A DNA stretch of 64,000 bases, from positions 3,534,001-3,598,000 of the forward strand of contig NZ_CP104582.1 in the NCBI RefSeq assembly GCF_029814935.1, in the 5' to 3' direction. Made by a program: the position numbers and the translations under genes. Shown here in pieces: positions 52,975-63,861 of the stretch; within the stretch, counting starts at the first letter, position 1; every line of letters begins with the position of its first letter. Source of the stretch: Pseudomonas sp. GD03919. Lineage in GTDB: Bacteria; Pseudomonadota; Gammaproteobacteria; Pseudomonadales; Pseudomonadaceae. A model generated the notes under the pieces. It did no database searches. It was not told the DNA's origin and worked only from the letters and a program-made list of their open reading frames with translations.

Positions 52975-54306
52975 TCAGGCCGGATCGGCCGCCCATTGCT
53001 GCAGCCGCGTCACGCTCTCGCGATAGGGTTTGAGGCTCTTGGCCAGCAGAATGATCGACATCAGCACCGCCAGGGTGGTGACGATCAGCAGCGAATAACG
53101 CAGGGCAGCGTCATCGGCGAAGACGAAGTCAGTGACCAGCGCCACCGCAGTCGGCCCAATGCCCAGGCCGATCAGCGTGATGACGAACAGATAGATCGCC
53201 GACGCCTGCCCGCGCATCGAGTTGGGCATGATCTCCTGGATCGCCGCAGGCGCCACGCCAAATGGCATACTCAGGAAGAATACGGTCGGCGCCATAAGCA
53301 CGCTGGCCCAGAAGGCCGTATCCATCAGCGGGAACAGCACCACCATCGGCAGGGCCCCCAGGGCTGAAAAAAGACCGACACGCATGTTGGCGTCACTGCG
53401 CCCGCGCTTGGCCATCCAGTCCGCCAGACGCCCACCGAAGACGATACCCAGGCATCCGAATACCGCAACGATGCTGCCATAGACCATACCGACCTGACTG
53501 GCGTCCCAACCATAGGTACGAATGTAGAAAGTCGGCACCCAGGCTGAACTGCCGTAACCGGCAAACGCCAGCCCGGCAAAACCGAAATTATGCAGCAACA
53601 CGGTACGGCGATTGGCGCGAATGTAGCGCCCCACTTCGCTGAGCGGCACCGCCACGCCAGCACCGGCACCGCGTCGCACCGGCTCCTTGATGGCCAGCAT
53701 CAGCAGGGTGAAGAATACGCCCGCTACGCCGAGAATCAGGAAGATCAACTGCCAGGGGCGCACCTCACCCAACAGCGGCAGGGTCACGTCGCCCTGCGCC
53801 GAGGCGAACTGAATGACCAGGCCACCAACCAGAAAGGCCAGGCCCGAGCCCAGATAAACACCCATGGAATAGACGCTGATGGCCGTAGCGCGACGCTCGG
53901 CAGGGAAACTGTCGGCAATCAGCGAATAGGCCGCAGGCGACAACGCAGCCTCACCCACGCCCACACCAATGCGGCACAGCAGGAACTGCCAGTACATCTT
54001 GGCCATGCCGCAAGCGGCAGTGGCGGCACTCCAGAACAGGATGCCCACGGCGATCAGCCCACGGCGGCTGCGGGTATCGGCCACACGCCCGAGGGGAATA
54101 CCGCACACGGTATAGAACAAGGCGAACGACAGCCCCATCAGCAGGCTCATCTGCGTATCGTTGATCGCCAGATCACGACGGATGGGCTCGACCAGCAGGT
54201 TGAGAATCTGCCGGTCAACGAAGGACAGAACATACGCCACCATCAGGATGACGACGGTGACCCAGGCTCTGGCACTGGAGGGATAGCCGTTATTGTTGTT
54301 ATGCAC
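52975..54306 (-). CDS. MFS transporter (Spinster-like)
   Basis: A 443-residue 12-helix major facilitator. The first helices are WVTVVILMVAYVLSFVDRQI, then GLSFALFYTVCGIPLGRVAD with the loop motif GRVADTRSRRG, followed by GVGVGEAALSPAAYSLIADS, a Spinster-type signature. Substrate unknown. The GTG at 54,306 is preferred because GAGGAG lies seven bases before it; the frame continues upstream without a ribosome-binding site. Confidence 0.85.
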   Translation of the reverse strand: MHNNNNGYPSSARAWVTVVILMVAYVLSFVDRQILNLLVEPIRRDLAINDTQMSLLMGLSFALFYTVCGIPLGRVADTRSRRGLIAVGILFWSAATAACGMAKMYWQFLLCRIGVGVGEAALSPAAYSLIADSFPAERRATAISVYSMGVYLGSGLAFLVGGLVIQFASAQGDVTLPLLGEVRPWQLIFLILGVAGVFFTLLMLAIKEPVRRGAGAGVAVPLSEVGRYIRANRRTVLLHNFGFAGLAFAGYGSSAWVPTFYIRTYGWDASQVGMVYGSIVAVFGCLGIVFGGRLADWMAKRGRSDANMRVGLFSALGALPMVVLFPLMDTAFWASVLMAPTVFFLSMPFGVAPAAIQEIMPNSMRGQASAIYLFVITLIGLGIGPTAVALVTDFVFADDAALRYSLLIVTTLAVLMSIILLAKSLKPYRESVTRLQQWAADPA

Positions 54307-54490
54307 GGACGCTCTCCTCGGCACCGCAGTACGCGATGCGTGGCGGATGAATTGAGCGACAAGCTTAGGACGATATAAACGCCGGTGAGTATCACCCAAC
54401 GGCGTTATCAGGCCGGCGAATGCTTCATACCCGCCGGGGCGAATGGTTTGCTAGCGATATGCAATCGGCGCTCAGCGGGTATTGCGAGCC

Positions 54491-54547
54491 TGGAGCCAGC
54501 TTACCGGCGATGCTTGTTGAGCGGATCGCCGGCAAGCCGGCTCCTAC
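54491..54547. repeat. REP-type pair (GGAGCCAGCTTACCGGCGAT / GATCGCCGGCAAGCCGGCTCC)
   Basis: A facing pair of the common Pseudomonas GGAGCCGGCTTGCCGGCGAT repeat lies between hemH and the MFS gene. Confidence 0.7.
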
Positions 54548-54578
54548 CGGTCAATGCCTGGCCGCTATTACCCGCAGC

Positions 54579-54601
54579 GCCTGTTTACCTGAACAGGCGC
54601 T
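54579..54601 (-). terminator. Terminator after hemH
   Basis: GCGCCTGTT-N6-AACAGGCGC hairpin directly follows, and overlaps, the hemH stop. Nine pairs. Confidence 0.65.
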
Positions 54602-55623
54602 CAGAGCATCAGCGGTGCGCGCTCGCAGAGCACCTTCAAGGCCGCCGCCCAGTCGGGATGGTCGTTCAGGCACGGCACCAGTTGCAGACTCTCGCCACCT
54701 GCCTCGACGAACTGCTCACGGCCACGGTCGCCGATTTCCTCGAGGGTCTCGATGCAGTCGGCAACGAAGGCCGGGCACATGACCAGCAGCTTCTTCACGC
54801 CCTGTGCGGCCAACTCATCGAGGCGGGTTTCGGTGTAGGGCTCGATCCACTTGTCACGCCCCAGACGCGACTGAAAGCTCACCGACCACTGCTCCGGGCG
54901 CAGGCCCATGCGCTGGGCGAACAGCTCGGCGCTGCGCATGCACTGCGCGCGGTAACACTTGGCCAGTACCTGGGGCGACGCCGTACGGCAGCAATCCGGC
55001 CCTTTCAGGCAGTGCCCGGTGGCGTCCAGCTTGCGCAGGTGGCGCTCAGGCAGACCATGGAAGCTCAGCAGCAGATGATCGAAATCCTGCTCGAGATAAG
55101 GCCTGGCACTGGCCACCAGGGCGTCGAGGTACTCCGGCTGGTCGTAGAACGGCGGCAGCGTCGACAGGCGCATGTCCAGCCCCTGCTCGCGTACCACCCG
55201 CTTGACCTCTTCGATCACCGTGGTGGTGGTGCTGTCGGCGAACTGCGGATACAACGGCGCCAAGGTCACCTGACGAATGCCCTGCGCAGCCAGGCGCTGC
55301 AGGGTCGACTCGATGGACGGCTCGCCGTAGCGCATAGCCAGCTCCACCGGGCCATGCTGCCAGTGAGCCTTCATCGCCTCCTGCAAGCGACGGCTAATGA
55401 CCACCAGCGGCGAGCCCTCCTCCCACCAGATCGAGGCATAGGCATGCGCCGACGCGGCCGGACGCTTGATCAAAATCAGTGACACCAATAGCCGACGCAG
55501 CGGCCAGGGCAGATCAACCACGTACGGATCCATCAGGAACTGATTGAGGTAACGGCGGACATCGGCTACTTCGGTGGACGCGGGCGAACCCAGGTTTACC
55601 AGCAACAAGGCGTGATCGGTCAT
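54601..55623 (-). CDS. hemH: Ferrochelatase
   Basis: A 340-residue ferrochelatase, the last step of heme b synthesis: inserts Fe2+ into protoporphyrin IX. Motifs: [40 protein letters not shown] (catalytic His in SFHG), [18 protein letters not shown] and [18 protein letters not shown]. Length typical. It follows the epimerase gene by 12 bases, so the two are co-transcribed. Confidence 0.94.
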   Translation of the reverse strand: MTDHALLLVNLGSPASTEVADVRRYLNQFLMDPYVVDLPWPLRRLLVSLILIKRPAASAHAYASIWWEEGSPLVVISRRLQEAMKAHWQHGPVELAMRYGEPSIESTLQRLAAQGIRQVTLAPLYPQFADSTTTTVIEEVKRVVREQGLDMRLSTLPPFYDQPEYLDALVASARPYLEQDFDHLLLSFHGLPERHLRKLDATGHCLKGPDCCRTASPQVLAKCYRAQCMRSAELFAQRMGLRPEQWSVSFQSRLGRDKWIEPYTETRLDELAAQGVKKLLVMCPAFVADCIETLEEIGDRGREQFVEAGGESLQLVPCLNDHPDWAAALKVLCERAPLML

Positions 55624-55635
55624 GCGAAATCCTAG

Positions 55636-56538
55636 TCAGTGATGGCCCAGCAAATCTGCAAGAGCCACATCCAGATGGGTGAAACGAAAACTGAAACCCG
55701 CCTCCAGCAGGCGGGTCGGCATGGCGCGCTGACCGCCCAGAAGCAACTCGGACATTTCCCCGAGCCCCGCGCGCAACATGAAGGCCGGTGCCGGCAACAG
55801 GGTCGGACGGCTCAGCGCCTGCCCCAGCGCCTTGCTGAACTCGGCGTTGCGCACCGGGATTGGCGCGCAGGCATTATAAGGACCGCGCGCGTCATCTTGC
55901 TGCAAGAGAAAATCGATCAGACCGATTTGATCGGCGATATGAATCCATGGCATCCATTGCCGCCCATCGCCGATGCGCCCGCCCAGACCAAGCTTGAACG
56001 GCAGCAGCAGGCGTTTGAGCATGCCGCCATCGGGGCTTAACACCAGCCCTGTACGAATCAGCACCACACGCATACCCAGTTCTTCGGCACGCCGCGCGGT
56101 TTCTTCCCAGGAGCCGCACAGCTGCGCCGCGAAATCCTCGGTCACTGGCTGCGCAGCCTCACTCAGCTCAAGCTCACCGCCATTGCCGTACCAACCCACC
56201 GCCGAGCCTGACAGCAATACGGCCGGGCGCTGCGTGCGGCCGTGCAGCCAGCTCAGCAACTGCTCGGTCAGACCAACACGGCTGGACCACAGCAGCGCCT
56301 TGCGCTTGCTGCTCCAGGGCCGGTCGGCGATGGGCGCACCGGCCAGGTTGATCACTGCATCCAACGGTTCTTCACCCAGCTCTTCGAGCCGGGCAATAGC
56401 CTTGACGCCTGCACCACAAAGACGTGCAACCTTGCCAGGTTCACGACTCCAGACGGTCAGTTGGTGACCCTGTGCAGCCCAGTGTGCGCACAGTGCTCGA
56501 CCGATCAGACCGGTACCGCCGGTCAGCAGGATATGCAT
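55636..56538 (-). CDS. TIGR01777-family SDR epimerase
   Basis: A 300-residue SDR (SulA-like/YfcH type): MHILLTGGTGLIGRALCAHW, INLAGAPIADRPWSSKRKAL and SGSAVGWYGNGGELELSE, with the C-terminal DUF1731 block FMLRAGLGEMSELLLGGQRA. Its function is unknown; the family is conserved. The ATG at 56,538 gives the nucleotide motif at the N-terminus. It is upstream of hemH in the same transcript. Confidence 0.88.
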   Translation of the reverse strand: MHILLTGGTGLIGRALCAHWAAQGHQLTVWSREPGKVARLCGAGVKAIARLEELGEEPLDAVINLAGAPIADRPWSSKRKALLWSSRVGLTEQLLSWLHGRTQRPAVLLSGSAVGWYGNGGELELSEAAQPVTEDFAAQLCGSWEETARRAEELGMRVVLIRTGLVLSPDGGMLKRLLLPFKLGLGGRIGDGRQWMPWIHIADQIGLIDFLLQQDDARGPYNACAPIPVRNAEFSKALGQALSRPTLLPAPAFMLRAGLGEMSELLLGGQRAMPTRLLEAGFSFRFTHLDVALADLLGHH

Positions 56539-56662
56539 GGCATCGTCCTCGCATGGCAATGGAAGAAACTTCATCTTTAGTCTGGTGCATGACGGGCATA
56601 CCTGCTGCGTCTGCCCTAAACCTAAAGAAGGGAGTGCCACTTTCGGCGGCAACTATACATGA

Positions 56663-57942
<1,280 letters not shown>

Positions 57943-58016
57943 CCCTCAAGGCCGACGGCCTGTGATGCCCCTCGGGCAGACACCACTTGTCAGCTCCAGA
58001 AAACCAATACCAGACC

Positions 58017-58090
58017 TATACAAAGTATTTGACTTGTACAATCACACACCTATTATAGACACAAGTTGTACATCAACAGATTTATGTACA
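58017..58090 (+). promoter_or_regulatory. LitR/PplR-type box pair and promoter of the light-response operon
   Basis: Two copies of TRTACA-N12-TGTACA: TATACA (58,017-58,022) and TGTACA (58,035-58,040); and TGTACA (58,067-58,072) and TGTACA (58,085-58,090), both with N exactly 12. The first overlaps a -35 TTGACT (58,029-58,034), with TATTAT at 58,051-58,056 as the -10. From memory, P. putida PplR1 recognises T(G/A)TACA-N12-TGTA(C/T)A. A repressor here would block transcription. Confidence 0.65.
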
Positions 58091-58110
58091 AGGTCTAGAG
58101 AGGTCAGGTT

Positions 58111-59061
58111 ATGCAAGCGAGCAAAGCCAAACTGGGTATCAGCGCCTGCCTGCTGGGTGCCGAAGTCCGCTACAACGGCGGCCACAAGCTGTCGCGCCTA
58201 TGCAGCCGCAGCCTCACCGAACACTTCGATTTCATCCCGGTTTGCCCCGAGGTCGGCATCGGCATGTCGATCCCGAGGGAACCGATTCGTCTGGTTGGCG
58301 ACCCACACGCGCCACGCGCCGTCGGCACCGTCGACCGCTCGCGCGACGTGACCGACGCGCTGGCCGCCTATGGCGAGCGCATGGCGACCGAGCTGCAAGG
58401 CATCAGCGGCTACATCTTCATGCAGCAATCTCCCTCCTGCGGCCTGGAGCGGGTCAAGGTCTACCAGGAGGGCGGACGTCCGAGCGAGCCAGGCCGTGGC
58501 ATCTTCGCCGCCGCCTTCTGCGCGAAGCATCCGGATCTGCCGGTGGAAGAAGACGGCCGTCTCAACGATCCGGTGCTGCGCGAAAACTTCATTACCCGCG
58601 TCTACGCCCACGCCGAATGGCAACGTCTGCTGCAGCAGGGCCTGACCCGCCGCGCGCTGATCGCCTTCCACTCGCGCTACAAGTACCTGCTGATGGCTAC
58701 CGACCCGCTGCGCTACAAATCATTGGGGCGCATGCTTGGCGAGTTGAGCCAGCATGACCTTGGCGAACTGGCGCCGCGCTATTTCAGCGAGCTGATGAGC
58801 GCGCTGAAAAAATGCGCCACGCGCCGCACCCACAGCAACGTACTGCAGCACCTGAGCGGTTACCTCAAGCGCGCCCTCAGCGCCGACGAAAAGCAGGAAA
58901 TGCAACAGCTGATCAGCCAGTACCGCGACGGTATCGTGCCGCTGGTGGTGCCCATGACGCTGCTCAAGCATCACTTCCGCCGCCATCCGGATCGCTATAT
59001 CGCCGAGCAGGCCTATATGCAGCCGCACCCCGAACCCCTCGCCCTGCGCAACGCATTGTGA
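58111..59061 (+). CDS. DUF523 and DUF1722 (YbgA) domain protein
   Basis: A 316-residue protein. N-terminal DUF523 (1-150): LGISACLLGAEVRYNGGHKL, FIPVCPEVGIGMSIPREPIR and FMQQSPSCGLERV carry the conserved Cys residues. C-terminal DUF1722 (170-300): FITRVYAHAEWQRLLQ ... LIAFHSRYKYLLMATDPLRY. The protein is common next to photolyase genes; function unknown but probably stress or thiouracil-like chemistry. First gene of the operon, 20 bases after the second box. Confidence 0.85.
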   Translation: MQASKAKLGISACLLGAEVRYNGGHKLSRLCSRSLTEHFDFIPVCPEVGIGMSIPREPIRLVGDPHAPRAVGTVDRSRDVTDALAAYGERMATELQGISGYIFMQQSPSCGLERVKVYQEGGRPSEPGRGIFAAAFCAKHPDLPVEEDGRLNDPVLRENFITRVYAHAEWQRLLQQGLTRRALIAFHSRYKYLLMATDPLRYKSLGRMLGELSQHDLGELAPRYFSELMSALKKCATRRTHSNVLQHLSGYLKRALSADEKQEMQQLISQYRDGIVPLVVPMTLLKHHFRRHPDRYIAEQAYMQPHPEPLALRNAL

Positions 59062-59065
59062 CGCC

Positions 59066-60022
59066 ATGACCCATGAAACCATGATCGATGAAGACAACGG
59101 CCACGATTACCTTCAGGCCATCGATGAGGGCTACCTGCCGATTCGTGAGGTGTCACGCAGCACCGGCATCAATGCCGTCACCCTGCGCGCCTGGGAGCGT
59201 CGTTATGGCCTGATCGTGCCGTACCGCACACCCAAGGGTCACCGCCTCTACTCGCCAGCCAACCTCGAACGCATCCATGCCATCCTCGCCTGGCTGGCGC
59301 GCGGCGTAGCGGTTGGCCAGGTCAAGGCCCTGCTCGACCACGGCCAGATACCGCAGGCACCCAGCACCGACAATTGGTCGCGCCAGCGCAACGAATTGCT
59401 CGGCTGCATCATCCAGCTCAATGAACGGCGCCTGGACGACCGCTTCAACTCGGCCCTGGCGCTCTACCCCACCAGCACCCTGGTCGAGCAGTTGCTCTGG
59501 CCATTGCTCGGTGATCTGCGCCAGCGCTGGCAGGGCCAGTTCGGCGCACGCGCCGAGCAGGTGTTCTTCCTGTCCTGGCTACGCAGCAAACTGGCAACGC
59601 GGATCTACCACAGCAACCGCCAGGTGGGGGGTGCCCCGTTGCTGCTGATCAACCTCGGCGAAGCGCCGATGGAGCCCGGTCTATGGCTGTGCGCCTGGCT
59701 GGCCAGCGCCAGCGACTGCCCGGTGGAAGTGTTCGATTGGCCACTGCCGCCCAATGAAATGCTGACCGCGCTGGAGCACATCGAACCGCGCGCGTTACTG
59801 CTGTATGCCGAAGAAGCGCTGGATGGCACCCTGGTGCGCCGTCAACTGCCGCGCCTGGCCGAGCAATGCACGGTGCCGATGCTGCTTGCCGGCCCCGCCG
59901 CTCACATTCATCGCGATGCACTGGCTGAGCTGCAGTCAGCCAGTGATCCGCTCGCCGCCCATGCCTGGCTCCTGAACCACGGCCTGCTTGGCGCGAAAGA
60001 GGTCATTCCATGCAACAGTTGA
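59066..60022 (+). CDS. LitR/CarH-like MerR-family regulator, B12 motif lost
   Basis: A 318-residue MerR regulator with HTH YLPIREVSRSTGINAVTLRA then WERRYGLIVPYRTPKGHRLY and a C-terminal B12-binding-like domain. CarH and LitR use W-x9-EH for the upper axial side and a DxHxxG for B12. Here the corresponding sequences are RWQGQFGARAEQVFF (EQ, not EH) and NLGEAPMEPGLW with no His. This fits the B12-independent class of Pseudomonas LitR proteins, which need a separate photosensor. It sits in the operon it probably represses. Overlaps phrB by 13 bases. Confidence 0.8.
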   Translation: MTHETMIDEDNGHDYLQAIDEGYLPIREVSRSTGINAVTLRAWERRYGLIVPYRTPKGHRLYSPANLERIHAILAWLARGVAVGQVKALLDHGQIPQAPSTDNWSRQRNELLGCIIQLNERRLDDRFNSALALYPTSTLVEQLLWPLLGDLRQRWQGQFGARAEQVFFLSWLRSKLATRIYHSNRQVGGAPLLLINLGEAPMEPGLWLCAWLASASDCPVEVFDWPLPPNEMLTALEHIEPRALLLYAEEALDGTLVRRQLPRLAEQCTVPMLLAGPAAHIHRDALAELQSASDPLAAHAWLLNHGLLGAKEVIPCNS

Positions 60023-61446
60023 TGTGGTTTCGCAGCGACCTGCGCACCCAGGACAACACCGCACTGAGCCAGGCAATGAGCAGCGGCGCGACCATCGCCC
60101 TGTATCTCGTCACGCCTGGCCAGTGGCAGCGCCATGACGATGCACCGAGCAAGGTGGACTTCTGGCTGCGCAACCTGGTCGAGCTGAGCCAGGCGCTGGC
60201 CAGGCTCAATGTGCCGCTACTGGTGCGCCAGTGCCATGACTGGCAGGAAGTCCCCGCGCAAGTGGCCGAAGTCTGCCACGAGCACAACATCAGCGCCGTC
60301 CATGTCAACGAGGAGTACGGCATCAACGAGAGTGTGCGCGACCAGCATGTCGCCGCCTACCTCGGGCAGCAGGCCATCGCCTGGCACAGCCACCTCGACC
60401 AGATCTTCTTCAAGCCTGGCAGCGTTCTGACCCGCTCGGGCGGCTACTTTCAGGTCTACAGCCAGTTCCGCAAGGTCTGCTACGAGCGTCTGCACAGCGC
60501 ACTGCCGGCGGTGATCGGGCAACCGCAAGCACAAGCGCCTCTGCCCGTCAGCAGCGATGCCATCCCCGCAGCCGTCGACGGCTTCGCTCCTCCCAGCGAC
60601 AGCCTGCGCCTGCTCTGGCCTGCCGGCGAGCAGGCAGCCCTGCAACGCCTGCAGCGCTTTGCCGACGAGCAGGTGCTGTTCTACAAGGACGAACGCGACT
60701 TCCCGGACAAACCCGGTACCAGCCAGCTGTCCGCCTACCTCGCCGCGGGTGTGCTCTCCCCCCGGCAGTGCCTGCATGCGGCGCTCGCCGCCAACCAGGG
60801 TGAGTTCGACAGCGGCAATCCCGGTGTCGTCACCTGGATCAACGAGCTGCTTTGGCGCGAGTTCTACAAACACATTCTGGTCGGCTACCCACGCGTCTCG
60901 CGCCACCGCGCCTTTCGCCTGGAAACCGAAGCAGTGCCATGGCGCCACGCCCCGCAGGAGCTGGCCGCCTGGCAGGAAGGCCGCACCGGCTTGCCGATCA
61001 TCGACGCCGCCATGCGCCAGTTGCTGGCAACCGGCTGGATGCACAACCGTCTGCGCATGATCGTGGCCATGTTTCTGACCAAGAACCTGCTGATCGACTG
61101 GCGCGAGGGCGAGCGCTTCTTCATGCGCCACCTGATCGACGGCGACCTGGCCGCGAACAACGGCGGCTGGCAGTGGAGCGCGTCCACCGGCACCGATGCG
61201 GCGCCCTACTTCCGTATTTTCAATCCGATCAGCCAGTCGCAGAAATTCGACCCCGACGGCCACTTCATCCGCCAGTGGGTGCCGGAGCTGGCCGGGCTGA
61301 ACAAACGCGACATTCACGATCCATCCTCACTCGGTGGCCTGTTCGCGCCGTCGGGCTATCCGCGCCCGATCGTCGACCTGTCACGCTCGCGTGAGCGCGC
61401 CCTGGCAGCATTCAAGAACCTCTCGGCGCAGGAGGTGCCGGCATGA
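60010..61446 (+). CDS. phrB: Deoxyribodipyrimidine photo-lyase
   Basis: A 478-residue CPD photolyase. N-terminal antenna domain: MQQLMWFRSDLRTQDNTALS. C-terminal FAD domain: WINELLWREFYKHILVGYP, LPIIDAAMRQLLATGWMHNR, GDLAANNGGWQWSASTGTDA and FRIFNPISQSQKFDPDGHFI. It repairs UV-induced cyclobutane dimers using blue light. The start overlaps the end of the regulator gene, and the next gene overlaps its stop by four bases. Confidence 0.94.
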   Translation: MQQLMWFRSDLRTQDNTALSQAMSSGATIALYLVTPGQWQRHDDAPSKVDFWLRNLVELSQALARLNVPLLVRQCHDWQEVPAQVAEVCHEHNISAVHVNEEYGINESVRDQHVAAYLGQQAIAWHSHLDQIFFKPGSVLTRSGGYFQVYSQFRKVCYERLHSALPAVIGQPQAQAPLPVSSDAIPAAVDGFAPPSDSLRLLWPAGEQAALQRLQRFADEQVLFYKDERDFPDKPGTSQLSAYLAAGVLSPRQCLHAALAANQGEFDSGNPGVVTWINELLWREFYKHILVGYPRVSRHRAFRLETEAVPWRHAPQELAAWQEGRTGLPIIDAAMRQLLATGWMHNRLRMIVAMFLTKNLLIDWREGERFFMRHLIDGDLAANNGGWQWSASTGTDAAPYFRIFNPISQSQKFDPDGHFIRQWVPELAGLNKRDIHDPSSLGGLFAPSGYPRPIVDLSRSRERALAAFKNLSAQEVPA

Positions 61447-61865
61447 GCCTGTTCCTGCAGGATTTTGCCGAGCGTTTCGCCACGCTCAACAGGGACAACC
61501 TCGAACTGCTCGGCGAGCTGTACAGCGACGACGTGCTGTTCCGTGATCCGCTGCATGAGGTACGCGGCCTGCCGGCGGTGCATCGCTATTTCTCCGAGCT
61601 CTACGCCAATGTCGAGGCGCTGCGCTTCGAGTTCCATGGCTTCGATCAGGTCGCAGAGGGCGAAGGCTACCTGCGCTGGATCATGCGCTATCGCCATCCG
61701 CGCCTGCGTGGTGGGGCCGAGATTGCCGTCGAGGGCTGCTCGCACCTGCTCTGGCATGAGCGCGTCTACCAGCATCGCGACTATTTCGACGCGGGCGCCC
61801 TGCTCTACGAACATCTACCGCTACTGGGCAATGTCATTGCCTGGCTGAAAAGGAGACTGACATGA
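61443..61865 (+). CDS. SnoaL/NTF2-like protein
   Basis: A 140-residue NTF2-fold protein: FLQDFAERFATLNRDNLELL, ELYSDDVLFRDPLHEVRG and VEGCSHLLWHERVYQHRDYF. It is expected to bind a small hydrophobic ligand. The gene overlaps phrB and the next gene (ATGA) on both sides, so it belongs to the same translationally coupled operon. Confidence 0.85.
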   Translation: MSLFLQDFAERFATLNRDNLELLGELYSDDVLFRDPLHEVRGLPAVHRYFSELYANVEALRFEFHGFDQVAEGEGYLRWIMRYRHPRLRGGAEIAVEGCSHLLWHERVYQHRDYFDAGALLYEHLPLLGNVIAWLKRRLT

Positions 61866-62617
61866 AACGCATCTGGCTGACCGGTGCCAGCAGCGGCATC
61901 GGCGCTGCCCTAGCCGAAGAACTGCTCAAGGCCGGCCACCAGCTGGCGTTGAGCGCACGCAGCAGTGGCCCGTTGCAGGACTTCGCCACGCGCTATGGCG
62001 AGCAGGTACTGGTCGCCCCCGGTGACCTGACCGACGCCGAACAGGTGCGTGCCATCGGCGAACGTATCGCCCAGCAGTGGGGCGCACTCGATTGTGTGAT
62101 TCTCAATGCCGGCACCTGCGAATACGTCGAGGTGCGCGAGTTCGAGGCAGCGATGATCGAGCGCGTGGTCAAGGCCAACTTGTTCTCTGCCAGCTACTGC
62201 ATCGAAACCGCCTTACCGCTGCTGCGCCAGGGCAACCGTCCGCATCTGGTCGGTGTGGGCAGCTCGGTCACCTTCATGCCGCTGCCGCGTGCCGAGGCCT
62301 ATGGTGCGTCCAAGGCCGCCATGCGTTACCTGCTGCAGACGCTGCGCGTCGATTTGGCCAGCGAAGGCATCGACGTCACCCTGGTCAGCCCGGGCTTCGT
62401 CGACACCCCGCTGACGCAGAAGAACGACTTCCCGATGCCCATGCGCTGGCCAGTCGAGCGTGCAGCCCGGCACATCGCCGAGCGCCTGGACAAGCGCCCG
62501 CATGAAATCGCTTTCCCTACTCCCTTTATTGCCATACTCAAGCTACTCGGCAGCCTGCCGAGCGGCTTGCAACTGGCCATAGGTCGCCGCCTGGCGCGTA
62601 ACGAGGACAATGCATGA
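61862..62617 (+). CDS. Short-chain dehydrogenase/reductase
   Basis: A 251-residue classical SDR: IWLTGASSGIGAALAEELLK, the NAG motif (ILNAGTCEY), and the catalytic pattern VGVGSSVTFMPLPRAEAYGA then SKAAMRYLL (Ser, Tyr, Lys). Substrate unknown; in similar clusters it is thought to act on lipids of the stress response. Overlaps neighbours by four bases. Confidence 0.88.
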   Translation: MKRIWLTGASSGIGAALAEELLKAGHQLALSARSSGPLQDFATRYGEQVLVAPGDLTDAEQVRAIGERIAQQWGALDCVILNAGTCEYVEVREFEAAMIERVVKANLFSASYCIETALPLLRQGNRPHLVGVGSSVTFMPLPRAEAYGASKAAMRYLLQTLRVDLASEGIDVTLVSPGFVDTPLTQKNDFPMPMRWPVERAARHIAERLDKRPHEIAFPTPFIAILKLLGSLPSGLQLAIGRRLARNEDNA

Positions 62618-63861
62618 AAATCGCCATCGTCGGCAGTGGTATCGCCGGCCTGACCTGTGCCTACCTGCTCAACCGTCAGCACGACATTCAGGTGTTCGAA
62701 GCCAGTGACTGGATCGGCGGCCACACCCACACCGTCGACGTAGAGGTGCAGGGCCGCAGTTATGCCATCGATACCGGCTTCATCGTCTTCAACGACTGGA
62801 CCTACCCGAACTTCATCCGCCTGCTGGAGCAGCTCGGCGTCGGCTTCAAGCCCACCGAGATGAGCTTCTCGGTCAGCGACCCGGTCAGCGGTGTGGAGTA
62901 CAACGGCCACGACCTCAACACCCTCTTCGCTCAGCGCAGCAACCTGCTGTCACCGGCGTTCTGGGGCATGCTGCGCGACATCCTGCGTTTCAACCGTCAG
63001 GCGCTGGACGACCTGGCCAACAACCGCATCGACGCCGACACCACCCTCGGCCAATACCTCGACAGCAATGGTTATGGCCGGCGTTTCATCGAGCACTACA
63101 TCGTGCCGATGGGCTCGGCCATCTGGTCGATGTCGCTGGCCGATATGCTCGGCTTCCCGCTGCAGTTCTTCGTGCGCTTTTGCAAGAACCATGGCCTGCT
63201 CTCGGTCAGCGACCGCCCGACCTGGCAGGTGATCGAAGGCGGCTCGCGCAGCTACGTGGCACCCTTGACCGCCAGCTTCGCCGAGCGCATCCGCCTCAAC
63301 TGCCCGGTCAGCCGCGTCGTCCGTGATCAGGATGGCGTCACCGTACACAGTGCTGCCGGTGCCGAGCGTTTCGACAAGGTGGTCTTCGCCTGCCACAGTG
63401 ACCAGGCGCTGGCGCTGCTCGAACAGCCGAGCACGCAGGAGCACGAAATCCTCGGCGCAATGCCCTACGCCAACAACGACGTGGTGTTGCATACCGACAC
63501 GCGCCTACTGCCCAAGCGCAAGTTGGCCTGGGCCAGCTGGAACTATCGCCTCGGCGGGCCAAGCGATCAGCCAGCAGCGGTCACCTATGACATGAACATC
63601 CTGCAGGGCATCGACAGCGACACCACCTTCTGCGTCAGCCTCAACCAGACGGCCGCCATCGACCCGAACAAGATTCTCGCGCGCTTCCAGTACGCCCACC
63701 CGCAGTACAGCCTGGCCGGCACCGTGGCGCAGGGGCGCTGGGAAGAATTGCTCGGCGCCCAGCACACCTACTACTGCGGCGCCTACTGGGCCAACGGCTT
63801 CCATGAAGACGGCGTGGTCAGCGCGCTGCGCGTGGCCCGTGCCTTCGGAGAGACCCTCTGA
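62614..63861 (+). CDS. FAD-dependent oxidoreductase (amine-oxidase fold)
   Basis: A 415-residue flavoprotein: MKIAIVGSGIAGLTCAYLLN, then EASDWIGGHTHTVDV and a C-terminal FAD-binding AYWANGFHEDGVVSALRVAR. In similar gene clusters (with DUF1365 and a cyclopropane synthase) it is part of a furan fatty acid or light-stress lipid pathway, as I recall for related alphaproteobacterial genes; here it is inference. The stop overlaps the next start (TGATG). Confidence 0.85.
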   Translation: MKIAIVGSGIAGLTCAYLLNRQHDIQVFEASDWIGGHTHTVDVEVQGRSYAIDTGFIVFNDWTYPNFIRLLEQLGVGFKPTEMSFSVSDPVSGVEYNGHDLNTLFAQRSNLLSPAFWGMLRDILRFNRQALDDLANNRIDADTTLGQYLDSNGYGRRFIEHYIVPMGSAIWSMSLADMLGFPLQFFVRFCKNHGLLSVSDRPTWQVIEGGSRSYVAPLTASFAERIRLNCPVSRVVRDQDGVTVHSAAGAERFDKVVFACHSDQALALLEQPSTQEHEILGAMPYANNDVVLHTDTRLLPKRKLAWASWNYRLGGPSDQPAAVTYDMNILQGIDSDTTFCVSLNQTAAIDPNKILARFQYAHPQYSLAGTVAQGRWEELLGAQHTYYCGAYWANGFHEDGVVSALRVARAFGETL